From Ignavibacteriales bacterium (GTDB lineage Bacteria > Bacteroidota > Ignavibacteria > Ignavibacteriales > Ignavibacteriaceae), in contig JADJNX010000002.1 in the NCBI GenBank assembly GCA_016714125.1, forward strand, positions 124,001 to 188,000: DNA of 64,000 nt, written 5' to 3'. Numbering within the stretch: the stretch's first letter is position 1; each line of letters opens with the position of its first letter. A model generated the notes under the pieces. The model did not search any database. It saw only the letters and a list, made by a program, of their open reading frames with translations, and had not been told where the DNA came from. Below are positions 47,554-57,694 of the stretch, piece by piece. A program made the translations under genes and the position numbers.

Positions 47554-49317
47554 TTAGTTAAGTACCTTAAACTCAACGCGTCTATTCATTGCACGACCTT
47601 CTGCAGAACCATTGTCTGCAACAGGTACTGATGAACCATATCCTCTCGAGCTGAGTCTTGATGCATCAACACCTTTTTCGATCAAGAAACTCATAACTGC
47701 CTGAGCTCTTCTCTCTGAAAGTAGAAGGTTACTTGCATCATTTCCAACTGCATCAGTATGTCCACCAACCTCAATTTTCATGCCTGGATTAGCAAGAAGA
47801 ATTTGTGAGGCATGGTTTAGTATCGGGAATGATTCAGGACGAAGATCTGCTTTTGCAAAATCAAAGTTTACGCCGTAAAGGACCCAACTCTGTGTCTGGT
47901 CTTTTCCGGAATATTGTTTAATCATATCTTCGATCTTATTGTAATCAATTGGTTCAGATTGATATTTTTTAACAATTTCTTCAATTTTTGCATAATCAAC
48001 AGGATCATATTTTACCTGTGGATCATCTTTTTGTGGCTCTTTATCTTTAGTCTTTCCGTCCTCTTTAACACCATCAAATATAGTTGGACCATCAGCTTTA
48101 TCGCCACGATCAATATACATGTTTACGCCGACACTGAAAGTCATGTAACTGTCGTAAGGACCACCAAGGAATCCACCAACAGGTGATGACAAGTCAATAT
48201 TTCCGTCAAGCCTGTCGTGTGAAACCGTGTTATATGCAACTTCGGTTGTTATCGAGTAGCTTTCATCAAAAAGTTTCCAGTCAGCTCCAAGTAACAAATT
48301 GAATCCATAGTCGAATTGCCATTCACCATCTTTTATGGAAGGTGTTGTAGGTTTGTTAACTGCATACATATACGCGCTTCCGCCCATACCAATGTATGGC
48401 GAAACAGGTTCATACGGTAAAAACTTATAAAGTACATCAATCTGACCATTGATCATTTGAGTACTTTGATCTTTATTTGATCCCTTCATTTGTATAAAAG
48501 AAGGTTTCAATCGCATTGTGACATACTCATTAAAAACTTTTCCAACTTCAAAATAAGCACCAAATCCGCCTTCTTTGCCTAATTCATCGGTACCGGCAAA
48601 TCTTGGATAAATTAGGCCAGCGCCCCACTTCCAACTGTTTTTATAAACAGGGTATCTTTCGATCAATGGTAATTCTTTTTCTTTGGGATCAGATCCCGGG
48701 TAAAATTTGCTTTTTGGACCGAAACCAAAATTGTAAAGTACACCCAATTGGATATTCATATAACTATCGCGTCTTCCACCCAGCATACCGCCGATTGGAC
48801 CATTGGTTCCGTCCAAACGATCATTTGTTACTGAGTGATAAGTAATCTCTGCATTAAGATCCCAATTATTTGCAATCAGGTTTTTAATGATAAACCCAAA
48901 TCCCAGGTCTGTGGAATACTCGGGAATGAGTTCCTCTTTTCCATCAACAGGTTTGTTGATCTGCTGCAGGAATCCGGCGAATCCCAAACTCAGGTAGGGT
49001 GAAAAAGTATGTTCAGGGATAAAATAATAATTCAGAGTAAAGCCAGCACCAAAAAGATCAGTCGTGCTTTTATTGACAGACTGTGACTCAAGATGAGTGT
49101 AAAACGGCTTCATGCGTAAACCCACGTGTTCAGACAAATCAAGCTGAATACTTGCATAGCCACCAACATTAAATTCTGCACCCCCGGCATCTGTACCGAC
49201 GAGTCGTGGATAACCCAATCCCAAGCCAAAGCGCCATTGATCAGTATAAACCTGAGCGCTTAAATTGAGGGAACCTAATAAAAACAACAGAGTTGTCCCT
49301 AACAACAGCTTTTTCAT
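47554..49317 (-). CDS. OmpA-family protein with two tandem beta-barrel domains
   Basis: A 587-aa outer-membrane protein. The signal peptide is MKKLLLGTTLLFLLGSLNLSAQ. Two related barrel-like domains of about 175 residues follow (residues 24-200 and 222-400); both contain RFGLGLGYPRLVGTD / KWGAGLIYPRFAGTD at the start and NDRLDGTNGPIGGMLGG / HDRLDGNIDLSSPVGGFLGG near the end, so they are an internal duplication. After a charged linker (KDKEPQKDDP) comes the OmpA peptidoglycan-binding domain with NFDFAKADLRPES, EVGGHTDAVGND and NRRVEFKVL. It probably ties the outer membrane to the cell wall. Confidence 0.92.
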   Translation of the reverse strand: MKKLLLGTTLLFLLGSLNLSAQVYTDQWRFGLGLGYPRLVGTDAGGAEFNVGGYASIQLDLSEHVGLRMKPFYTHLESQSVNKSTTDLFGAGFTLNYYFIPEHTFSPYLSLGFAGFLQQINKPVDGKEELIPEYSTDLGFGFIIKNLIANNWDLNAEITYHSVTNDRLDGTNGPIGGMLGGRRDSYMNIQLGVLYNFGFGPKSKFYPGSDPKEKELPLIERYPVYKNSWKWGAGLIYPRFAGTDELGKEGGFGAYFEVGKVFNEYVTMRLKPSFIQMKGSNKDQSTQMINGQIDVLYKFLPYEPVSPYIGMGGSAYMYAVNKPTTPSIKDGEWQFDYGFNLLLGADWKLFDESYSITTEVAYNTVSHDRLDGNIDLSSPVGGFLGGPYDSYMTFSVGVNMYIDRGDKADGPTIFDGVKEDGKTKDKEPQKDDPQVKYDPVDYAKIEEIVKKYQSEPIDYNKIEDMIKQYSGKDQTQSWVLYGVNFDFAKADLRPESFPILNHASQILLANPGMKIEVGGHTDAVGNDASNLLLSERRAQAVMSFLIEKGVDASRLSSRGYGSSVPVADNGSAEGRAMNRRVEFKVLN

Positions 49318-49495
49318 ATGCGTCTTTTCCTATTTTTAGCAATTCAACCATGTAATGTAATAAAAATAATATTCGATGCAAACACTTTTTTCAGAAATTC
49401 GGGATGTTTTAAAATCTTAACCGTATAAAAAATAATATATTAATCGCCTTAAAACGGACATGCTTACTCTATTTTTTTAATTAAACCGGATTATT

Positions 49496-49503
49496 TATAT
49501 TTG
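49496..49503 (+). promoter_or_regulatory. Predicted -7 box of the tRNA-Pro gene
   Basis: TATATTTG matches TAnnTTTG exactly and lies 14 nt before the tRNA 5-prime end, the right distance for a short leader. A T-rich stretch stands at the -33 position. Confidence 0.55.
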
Positions 49504-49516
49504 GAGTCACTATTTT

Positions 49517-49594
49517 CGGGGTGTAGCGCAGCCCGGTTAGCGCGCGTCGTTCGGGACGACGAGGTCGAGAGTTCAAATCCCTCCACCCCGACCA
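49517..49594 (+). tRNA. tRNA-Pro (anticodon CGG)
   Basis: The acceptor stem CGGGGTG pairs with CACCCCG, followed by discriminator A and an encoded CCA. The anticodon stem CGTCG/CGACG encloses the loop TTCGGGA with anticodon CGG at 49552-49554. The T-arm has the GTTCAAATC loop. A perfect cloverleaf can be drawn by eye. Confidence 0.96.
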
Positions 49595-49615
49595 TTAACA
49601 GGAAAAAACAAAAAT

Positions 49616-50114
49616 ATGGCATCAAATCATTCATTCGACATAGTCTCTGAAGTGGATTTTCAGGAAGTTGACAACGCTGTCAATCAGGCATCTGAAAGAG
49701 ATAATCCAGCGGTATGATCTTAAAGAGTCTCATACCACCATCGAACTCTCCAAAAAAGATAAAAGTATATCAATTCACACCAAAGATGATTATTCATTAT
49801 CCCAAAGCATTGATATTCTTCAAACTAAATTTATTCGCAGAGGAATGTCAATCAAAGTTCTCAAATTAAACGAACCTGAACCTGCTTCAGGAGGATCGTT
49901 AAGACAGAAGATTGATCTAAGAAGTGGCATCTCAAAAGAGGATGCAAAAGAGATAACAAAACTGATTAAAGAATCGAAATTAAAGGTAAGTGCTCAGATT
50001 CAGGATGAACAAGTGAGGGTAACTGCTTCTAAAATTGATGACCTGCAGGCTGTTCAACAGCTTGTGAAGGATGCAGATTTCGCATTCCCGGTACAGTTCG
50101 TTAATTACAAATAA
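49616..50114 (+). CDS. YajQ family nucleotide-binding protein (one apparent frameshift)
   Basis: A small cytoplasmic protein with two ferredoxin-like repeats. YajQ proteins bind nucleotides, and some members act as c-di-GMP receptors. The start ATG at 49616 gives NHSFDIVSEVDFQEVDNAVNQA, the family N-terminus. One extra base near 49691-49697 shifts the frame. After removal it reads SKEIIQRYDLKESHTTIELS (RFDFKGS in most members), to give 165 aa. The rest includes IRRGMSIKVLKL, ITKLIKESKLKVSAQIQDEQ and VRVTASKIDDLQAVQQL. It begins 21 bases after the tRNA. Confidence 0.9.
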
Positions 50115-50155
50115 TTAATTTAGTTAAGGGATGTGCATCCTGGATGTGCATCCCG

Positions 50156-52816
50156 TTATCTCCTGCCACTGAAAAAGTTATCAGACTTCTCAAGTTTAAG
50201 ATCCTGCAATTGTGGTGCTTTCACTTTTATCTCAAACCTGTAGCCCGTATATGTTCCAATCGGATTCCAGATAAAATTCATAATCCAGCAGTGTAGATCA
50301 CGACTGACTACTATCTGTGGTGCTGCAAACTCTTTATTTTCAAAATCGTAGCTTCCTCCCAGTGAAAACTTCCAATATTTGGTAAGATTAAAGTTTAAAT
50401 CAGCTCTTAATGTTGTGTATTTTAAGACCTGAATTGGTGTCACCCGATTTTCATTGTAATTAAATGAAAGATTAAGTGACCACGGTATTGAAAAATCGGG
50501 ATCCACATCGGCATACAACCCCTGATAATTCCTGTTCTGATAATACACTTTCTCTTTAACATCTACCGAGTCAGTAGCCCCAGTTTCTTTCGCTTTGTCT
50601 GCAATAAGAATTGCCGAAGCTGAAAAGTTAAAATTTCTCAACTGGACAAGTCCTTCTCCCTCACTTATAAGAAATTTATTCAGTTCTCTGCCGTTCGCAT
50701 CCCAAACGTACGGACTAAACACTGCTGAACCCGAGAGACTTAAAAAATCCAAAATCTGTGTCCGGTAATCAAGGAAAAGATTTGAGAGCTTTAAACTGTC
50801 GGCAGCAAAATTATATGACATCGCTGCGTTAAAGTTAAGAAGCTGAATCTTTTTCTCTTTCGAAGTGGTGTCTGTCAGATCGGGTTTGGTTTTGATTTCA
50901 AAAATATTTGAAATCCCAAGTCTTAAATTCTGCTGTTCCCCCATCGAAGCCCCACCAAATATTTCCCTTTCATATTTGCTGTATTTCACCTGTTTTCCCG
51001 TCACATCTGTGTATGAGTTGAAATAACCCCACCCATCGGCTGCAAAATCGGGTTGATAATCGTAGCTTAATGTAGGAATTATAGTATGCCTGAGTGCAGC
51101 AACTCCAAGAGCATCAACAGGAAACATGCCATAAAGCTTGGTAGTTGCCGTTATTCCCACCCTGAAAGTCCTCACAAAACCAAGCTTGTCCACATCATTT
51201 GTAACAATTGAGTCAGTGAGAGCGTTGGTCCCCATTAGCGAATACAGGTAAGAACTCATCATATTTGATCCCAATGGACCGGGAATATAAATTGATGTTC
51301 TCTCAATTTGTTTGTTATACCACAATTCCTGATATGAAACATTTGGAGTGAAATTGATATAACCAACCTTCGGTGAAACTGAAAGATTTATGTTATGTCT
51401 AAATCCACCTCTCACATCGAGTACACCCAAAATGTTCTTCCGGTTGTTTTGAAACTGCCCAGAGTAACTTACCCCAAGTTTTTCGTACCATGCTTGTTCA
51501 TTTGTGATATCATCACTTCTGAAAGGATAAAACACTGATTTTGTGAATGCAATGTTTGGTAAAACTTCGCTGATATTCCCACTTTCAAGTTCTTGTTCCC
51601 TGCTGTAATTTACACTCAGTCCTGCACCCAAATTTTCAAAGTTTTGGAAATATGTGATATTTGAGTAGATGTTATTGCGCAAAAGATCGTTGTAATTAGA
51701 GCTGTTTTGGCGTATATAATCGCTGGAGACAAATTCGATATTTGCATCAATTCGAGAGTCGGGAGTTAGCGGCTGATTATGAACCAGCCTTAGTCGCCAG
51801 TTTTTTTCGACTGACTTATCCGGGTCTGTCTCTTCCCCCTGAGTTAAATTAGAATAACCTGCCTCCACATATCCTGTAAAATCGTATCGTTTTGCATACC
51901 TGAAGCTGCCATTTAAACCCCATCCACCCCGGGTATAATAATCTCCTGTCACCGTCAAATCTAGATAATCATTGATCGCCCAGTAATATCCAAAACGGGA
52001 AAGATATCTGCCATACCCTGTTCTGCTCCCGAATGCCGGCGCAAGAAGTCCTGATCTTCTCCCCTTTTGCAATGGAATTACAGCAAATGGTAATGGTATA
52101 GGAAATGGTACACCACCAAAAGTCAGCCATATCCATTTACCAATCAGTTGCTCATCGGGAATCACTTTCATTTGTGTACAGACAAAACCATAATGCGGCG
52201 GATCGTGATCACATGTGGTGTAAAACCCTCCCTCTACAAAATAGTTTTTGTCATCCATTTTTTTGATTTTCACACCCGAGTAAGAAGCCTCCTGATTGTC
52301 TGTGGATGCATAAGTAATGTAGCCCTTCTTCGTCTTGAAGTTGTATTTCATTACTTCACCGTAATATTTATCCTTCCCATCTACCAATTCCGGTTTTTGC
52401 TTTTTAACAAGATAACCGGCACTGTCAATCTCCGTGGCATAGGCATCCAAATTGGAAGTTTCCATATAAACAATGATCCTGCCACTTTTCAACTCTGTTG
52501 TTCTATACTTGACTATTGCATCATTATATATCTCAATTCGTTTTTGTTTTGTAAAAAACAAGATGGAATCTGTTGCAGAGGCATAGATAAGCGTATCTAT
52601 ATCCCCCTTTATTACCGAATCTTTTTTGGCAAGTGAGTCGAGCGATAATCCAAGAGAATCAGGATTAACAATGGAGTCATTAAGGGAAACAAGTAGCGAA
52701 TCATTCGAGGTAGGGATGGTATCGTTAGGGGAGAACACAATTCGGCGAAGCGCTCCTTCCGTATTCAGAACGACCATAAACAAAAGAAACAACAGAATTA
52801 GGGGGGTACGATTCAT
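50156..52816 (-). CDS. lptD: LPS assembly outer-membrane protein LptD (Bacteroidota type)
   Basis: An 886-aa outer-membrane translocon that places LPS in the outer leaflet. A signal peptide is followed by a Ser/Asp-rich stretch (residues 30-70) and an OstA/LptA-like beta-jellyroll (DSILFFTKQKRIEIYNDAIV, GEVMKYNFKTKKGYITYAST). A CDH segment near FVEGGFYTTCDHDPPHYGF precedes the C-terminal barrel, with the conserved GLLAPAFGSRTGYGRYL lumen segment. It is in one piece with no frame damage. It follows the Gfo/Idh/MocA gene by about 10 bases, so both belong to an LPS-related operon. Confidence 0.92.
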   Translation of the reverse strand: MNRTPLILLFLLFMVVLNTEGALRRIVFSPNDTIPTSNDSLLVSLNDSIVNPDSLGLSLDSLAKKDSVIKGDIDTLIYASATDSILFFTKQKRIEIYNDAIVKYRTTELKSGRIIVYMETSNLDAYATEIDSAGYLVKKQKPELVDGKDKYYGEVMKYNFKTKKGYITYASTDNQEASYSGVKIKKMDDKNYFVEGGFYTTCDHDPPHYGFVCTQMKVIPDEQLIGKWIWLTFGGVPFPIPLPFAVIPLQKGRRSGLLAPAFGSRTGYGRYLSRFGYYWAINDYLDLTVTGDYYTRGGWGLNGSFRYAKRYDFTGYVEAGYSNLTQGEETDPDKSVEKNWRLRLVHNQPLTPDSRIDANIEFVSSDYIRQNSSNYNDLLRNNIYSNITYFQNFENLGAGLSVNYSREQELESGNISEVLPNIAFTKSVFYPFRSDDITNEQAWYEKLGVSYSGQFQNNRKNILGVLDVRGGFRHNINLSVSPKVGYINFTPNVSYQELWYNKQIERTSIYIPGPLGSNMMSSYLYSLMGTNALTDSIVTNDVDKLGFVRTFRVGITATTKLYGMFPVDALGVAALRHTIIPTLSYDYQPDFAADGWGYFNSYTDVTGKQVKYSKYEREIFGGASMGEQQNLRLGISNIFEIKTKPDLTDTTSKEKKIQLLNFNAAMSYNFAADSLKLSNLFLDYRTQILDFLSLSGSAVFSPYVWDANGRELNKFLISEGEGLVQLRNFNFSASAILIADKAKETGATDSVDVKEKVYYQNRNYQGLYADVDPDFSIPWSLNLSFNYNENRVTPIQVLKYTTLRADLNFNLTKYWKFSLGGSYDFENKEFAAPQIVVSRDLHCWIMNFIWNPIGTYTGYRFEIKVKAPQLQDLKLEKSDNFFSGRR

Positions 52817-52825
52817 CTATTCTAA

Positions 52826-53833
52826 TCAGTTACTGCTGTTATTTTCTATTTTCCTGACAGATTCTTCAATTTTCTGAATAATCATATTAGCAACTTTCAG
52901 TGCCCTAAGACCCTCTTCACCCGAAACAACAGGGGTGCTCCGCTCTGCAACTGCTTTAATAAAAAGTGCAAGCTCATACTCCAAAGCATTTACTTTTGGG
53001 GCTTCAGCTTGTTCGTAAACAACACTTTTTGAATTTTCACCAACGCCAATAAGTCCAAAAGAAAAAGCTGAACCTGTCGGCTCTCCGGGTGAAACCAATC
53101 TGTAAATTTCGGTGGTTCCGGTTACAAAATCAAGAGTAATATAATTATCCTTTTGGAAAAGTCTCATTTTTCTCATCTTTTTCTGAGATATCCTGCTGGC
53201 TGTTACAACAGCTATGGCGCCATTTTCAAACTCGATTCTACAATTTGCTATATCTTCAGTCGGGGAAACAACAGCAATTCCACTTGCATCAACTTTGCAA
53301 ACTTCGCTTTTAACAAGACTTAATATAATATCAATATCGTGAATCATAAGATCGAGCACTACTGCCACATCAGTCCCGCGCGGATTAAACTGTGCAAGTC
53401 GGTCGGTCTGAATGAATTTTGGATCTATATGATATTTATCGATGGCAAGAATTGCAGGATTAAACCGCTCAATGTGGCCAACCTGGATTAACTTCCCTTT
53501 TAACTTTGCCAACGCAACCAGTTTTTCAGCTTCCTCAATTGTTGCCGTAACAGGTTTCTCGATGAAAACATCCAAACCACTTTCAAGACAATAGGCTGCG
53601 ACTTCATAATGTGCTGTAGTGGTCACTGCGATTGATGCCGCCTCATTTTCCTGAACCAAAGCATCAATAGTGTCATAAACTTTAATTCCATGCTCTGCAG
53701 CACATGTTTCAGCCTTCTCTTTTGATGAATCATACACACCGGTGAGTTCGGCTGTCTCAATATTTTTTAACATTTTGGCGTGCAGATTGCCCAAATGGCC
53801 CGTACCAATCACGCCGATTTTAATCTTTTTCAT
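52826..53833 (-). CDS. Gfo/Idh/MocA-family oxidoreductase
   Basis: A 335-aa NAD(P)-dependent sugar dehydrogenase-like protein. The Rossmann motif GVIGTGHLGNLHAKML is at the N-terminus, the conserved Lys is in FIEKPVTATIEEA (about residue 93), and VGHIERFNPAI and MIHDIDIILSLV carry the usual active-site region. The HIERFNPA form and location next to lptD suggest a sugar-nucleotide enzyme for LPS, such as the GnnA type that oxidises UDP-GlcNAc. No gnnB-like aminotransferase is visible here, so substrate assignment is inference. Confidence 0.85.
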   Translation of the reverse strand: MKKIKIGVIGTGHLGNLHAKMLKNIETAELTGVYDSSKEKAETCAAEHGIKVYDTIDALVQENEAASIAVTTTAHYEVAAYCLESGLDVFIEKPVTATIEEAEKLVALAKLKGKLIQVGHIERFNPAILAIDKYHIDPKFIQTDRLAQFNPRGTDVAVVLDLMIHDIDIILSLVKSEVCKVDASGIAVVSPTEDIANCRIEFENGAIAVVTASRISQKKMRKMRLFQKDNYITLDFVTGTTEIYRLVSPGEPTGSAFSFGLIGVGENSKSVVYEQAEAPKVNALEYELALFIKAVAERSTPVVSGEEGLRALKVANMIIQKIEESVRKIENNSSN

Positions 53834-53875
53834 AGTTATCTTGAATTAATGTGGTGGTGGTTCATTAAAGAATTG

Positions 53876-53915
53876 CCGGATATCCTTTTATTGATTTCAA
53901 TAAATTGATATCCGG
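53876..53915. repeat. 40-nt two-part palindrome upstream of the oxidoreductase-lptD operon
   Basis: Outer arms CCGGATATC (53876-53884) and GATATCCGG (53907-53915) pair perfectly over 9 bp. Inside them TTTATTG (53887-53893) pairs with CAATAAA (53898-53904). There is no T run, so it is not a terminator. It lies 43-82 nt before the oxidoreductase start and could be an operator or a leader RNA structure. Confidence 0.7.
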
Positions 53916-54021
53916 GTAAAAATCGAATTGCGGGGAATAAATTTAACACGGGTAGATCATTTCATTAATATATAAATGATGATCACTCCCTGGTAAATTC
54001 AACAATGCGAAGAAGTTGCCG

Positions 54022-54264
54022 CTATTGTTCCTGAATTTCAGCACACTTGACTGAGCTGTAAGGGATAAAGATCATAACCGATTCACCGGTTTCTCTTTCA
54101 TTTTTCAGGAGTAAGCCATCTTCATAAGCTTCTTCCAATTTTCCCATTTTGAATACTATTTCGTAAACGGGTGTATTCGAGAACGTATCAGCCACTAAAC
54201 CATAATTTTCCAACATGGTTACGTGTACCGATTTTCCTTTATATTTTGACCAATCAAATTTCAT
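54022..54264 (-). CDS. Unknown small protein, 80 aa
   Basis: Not recognised. ATG at 54264 (MKFDWSKYKGKSVHVTMLEN) is preferred over an upstream TTG because a GGAG lies upstream at the right place. The sequence is mixed alpha/beta with no signal peptide or membrane helix; the C-terminal half is Glu-rich (EEAYEDGLLLKNERETGESV). It stands alone between the yihY and lptD operons on the same strand. Coding is supported by the open frame and amino-acid composition only. Confidence 0.55.
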   Translation of the reverse strand: MKFDWSKYKGKSVHVTMLENYGLVADTFSNTPVYEIVFKMGKLEEAYEDGLLLKNERETGESVMIFIPYSSVKCAEIQEQ

Positions 54265-54446
54265 AAATCTATCAAACTCCAAGTTGAGCGTAAACTTTTT
54301 TAGAATAACTTTTTAATATAATAAAACCCTTTTATCTCCGCAAATTCAATCTGTGACAAAACCGATAAATTTGTCTAAATTTCATAATTTAGTCTCGTTT
54401 TGATCATCAAGCCAATTTCTGAAGCGATCCAACCAGCGTGATCCCT

Positions 54447-55436
54447 TTACTTTTCCTTCACTCTAATATTTTCATCATAAAGTCTTGCCAGTTCTGCCCC
54501 GACAATAAACACAATATTTGTATAATATAACCAGACCGCTATCACGATTAAAAGGGAGTAGGTGCCATATATCTGACCAAACGATGCTATGTTGTCCAGG
54601 TAATATCCAAATGCAAACTTTGCCATAATCCACAACCCTGAAGCAATCAGTGCCCCTACCAATAGTGAAACCTTTCTGATCTTTTTTGATGGGACTACTC
54701 TGTAGAAGAAGTAGAATAAAATAAAAATAAGAAGGAAAGAAACACCAAGTGTAAATGTATCTTTGAGAAATACTGAATCAAGAATCCCTAAAAATGGGAG
54801 TTCCATAGCAACTCTTTGCACTATCGTTAATGCAGGAATAAGTAAAAACACTGCAAAAAATACTACAATCATGATTAGAATTAAAAGGAAATCAAACAGT
54901 TTTGAGATTATGATATTTCGCTGCTCCGGCACATCAAATACTTTGTGCAGCACAGTTCTGATACTTGCAAAAAATCCGGATGCTGCAAATAATAATGCAC
55001 CCGAACCAACGATACCGGCCACATTCCGGTATTCAACAAGCTCTTCTATCCTTCCACTGATCATCGTTTTTGCAAATTCGGCGTAACTCTCATAAGGAAT
55101 TACAGCATCAATAAAAGTATTGATTCTTCCAACAAATTCAACAGACGACAAAAAATTACCGAGGATAAAAAACATGATTAATGTCATCGGAATGATGCAC
55201 ATAAATAATGAAAACGATAGTGCGCCTGAGAAAAGGAACACATGGTGGGTGTCAAATCTGTCGATAAACTTTAGTATCCAGTTAACATAGACACTGTAGA
55301 TTTTTGTCACCCGCTTCCAGTTTGAAGGATTTTTAAACAGATCCGGCTCAAAAACGAATTCTCCATCCATGATCTTTCCCATATTGGAAAAGAGAGGACC
55401 GAGAGTTTTACGCCATAATTTCCGGAATAGTGCCAT
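54447..55436 (-). CDS. YihY/BrkB family inner-membrane protein
   Basis: A 329-aa membrane protein with six predicted helices. The family segment FLFSGALSFSLFMCIIPMTLIMFFILG is near residues 68-94. GSGALLFAASGFFASIRTVLHKVF and the last pair (YGTYSLLIVIAVWLYYTNIVFIVGAEL, with the conserved GAELA) are typical. These proteins were once named RNase BN; the current view is an uncharacterised membrane family. The start overlaps the purL end by 29 bases, so it is the last gene of the purL operon. Confidence 0.9.
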   Translation of the reverse strand: MALFRKLWRKTLGPLFSNMGKIMDGEFVFEPDLFKNPSNWKRVTKIYSVYVNWILKFIDRFDTHHVFLFSGALSFSLFMCIIPMTLIMFFILGNFLSSVEFVGRINTFIDAVIPYESYAEFAKTMISGRIEELVEYRNVAGIVGSGALLFAASGFFASIRTVLHKVFDVPEQRNIIISKLFDFLLILIMIVVFFAVFLLIPALTIVQRVAMELPFLGILDSVFLKDTFTLGVSFLLIFILFYFFYRVVPSKKIRKVSLLVGALIASGLWIMAKFAFGYYLDNIASFGQIYGTYSLLIVIAVWLYYTNIVFIVGAELARLYDENIRVKEK

Positions 55437-57623
55437 AATACTTATCTTTCAGCTCATTTAAATCAAATTCCGTTGCATTTATTTTTACAGCGGTTCCTCC
55501 GGTTTTTCCGACAAGTTTTACCGGTACCCCAAATTTATCTGCCAGTACCTGAAATTGTGATAAAGATTCAGGTTTGATCGAAAAAATAATCCTGCCTTGT
55601 GTCTCGGAGAAGAAAGCAAAGTCTTCGCGATTCCCCTTAATCTCCACTTCTGCACCAATCGCCTGATCAGGTTCAGCGATGCATGACTCAATAAGTGCAG
55701 TTACAAAACCACCTTCAGATACATCGTGTGCAGAAACTACAATCCCCTCTTTTATAACTGCAAGAGTAAATTCCTGAAGTTTTTTCTCTTTTGCCAGATC
55801 GCATAAAGGTGGATTACCTGTAACTAGGCCATGTATCACTTTTAGATATTCAGATCCACCAATCTCTTCATGATCTTCACCGGCAACAACGATCAAGTCA
55901 CCTTCGTTTCTAAATTGCATGCCTGTGATATGGTTACGATCCTCAATCAAACCCAACATTCCAATTACTGGTGTTGGATAAACTGCAGATGTTGGTGCTT
56001 CATTGTAAAACGAAACATTCCCACCCGTTACCGGGGTCTCAAAAAACCTGCATGCATCCCCCATTCCCCTTACTGCCTCTGTGAATTGCCAATAAATTTC
56101 AGGTTTATATGGATTTCCGAAGTTAAGACAATTTGTAATTGCGAGTGGAATTGCTCCTGTGCAAACAACATTTCGTGCTGCTTCAGCTACAGCAGATTTT
56201 CCACCCTCATAAGGATCAAGATACACAAATCTCGAATTACAGTCAGTTTTAACCGCAATCGCCTTTTCGGTATCTTTAATATATATCACTGCAGCATCAC
56301 TAACTCCGGGACCCAACACAGTGTTTGTCCGCACCATACTATCATACTGACGATAAACCCATTTTTTTGATGCAATAACAGGTGATGAAAGAACCTTTAA
56401 GACTGCAGATTTTAAATCTGAAGGAGCATGAACCGCATTTTTCTCAAACTTGTTTGTCTCATCGAGGTATGCAGGTCGTTTTGTTTCACGATCATATTGA
56501 GGAGCTCCTCCGCCGAGAACCAAATCATACGGATCAAGATCGGCTTTTAAGGCACCCTGATAGTTTATTTTAACTTTTCTATCTTTTGTTACCACTCCAA
56601 TTGTTTCACAATGAAGGTCCCATTTTTCAAATACTTCTTTGATTTCTTTTCCAAATTCCTTTTTGGCAACTACGAGCATACGCTCCTGACTTTCGGAAAG
56701 CATTATCTCATAAGCTGTCATCCCAGTCTCACGAAGTGGCACTTTGTCCAAATCGATATCCATTCCGTGATTCCCTTTTGCGCTCATTTCCGTGGTTGAG
56801 CAGGAAATTCCGGCAGCCCCATATCCTGAATACCTACAATATAACCTTTTCTGATCACCTCGAGTGTTGCCTCGAGCAGAAGTTTTTCGGTAAATGGATC
56901 TCCAACCTGTACTGATGGTCTTTTTGCTTCACTCTTTTCAGAAATCTCTTCTGATGCAAATGTTGCCCCATGAATTCCATCTCTGCCTGTCGAAGAACCA
57001 ACAATAATAACTGGATTACCTTCACCCTCAGCAGTAGCGGAGGCAGTCATTCCATGTTTTACAATTCCAACCGCCATCGCATTTACAAGAGGATTTCCCT
57101 GATAACACTCATCAAAATAAACTTCTCCTCCAACGGTTGGTACGCCAAAACAATTTCCATAATCTGCTATCCCTTCCACTACTCCGTTAAAGAGAAATCT
57201 TGTTCTGTCATCACTCAAAGATCCAAATCTTAAAGAATTTAACGCAGCAATTGGTCTTGCACCCATGGTAAAGATATCTCTAAGAATTCCTCCAACTCCT
57301 GTTGCAGCTCCCTGGTAAGGTTCAACTGCGGAGGGGTGATTATGACTTTCAATTTTAAAAGCTATTGCAAGTCCATCTCCAATATCAACAAGACCGGCAT
57401 TTTCTTCACCGGCACCGACAAGAAGACGACCCCCGCTTCGTGGAAGTGTTTTCAGAAGTTTGATCGAATTTTTGTAACTGCAATGTTCACTCCACATAAC
57501 ACTGTAGATACCAAGTTCTGTGAAATTTGGCACCCTGCCAAGTCGTTTGATTATTTCATCAAATTCTTCGGCTGTTAATCCATGTTCCATCGCAAGTGTT
57601 AGTGTTACTTCCGGTTCTTTCAT
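55408..57623 (-). CDS. purL: Phosphoribosylformylglycinamidine synthase PurL (one apparent frameshift)
   Basis: Purine biosynthesis enzyme converting FGAR to FGAM with ATP and ammonia from PurQ. It is the small form; the restored length is 738 aa, normal for PurL that works with PurS and PurQ. The N-terminal part has FTELGIYSVMWSEHCSYKNS and KIESHNHPSAVEPYQGAATG. The break is at C4 56817-56820 (plus strand), where one base is missing; restored it reads IQDMGAAGISCSTTEMSA. The C-terminal part has SHDVSEGG-type ISAHDVSEGGF (as VVSAHDVSEGGF). purS and purQ are not adjacent. Probably intact in the organism. Confidence 0.95.
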
Positions 57624-57694
57624 TCTCTTTCCAATTTAAATTGAATTCACAAAATCATTTTATTAGTAGATTACTTCTGATTCTTAACATACAG

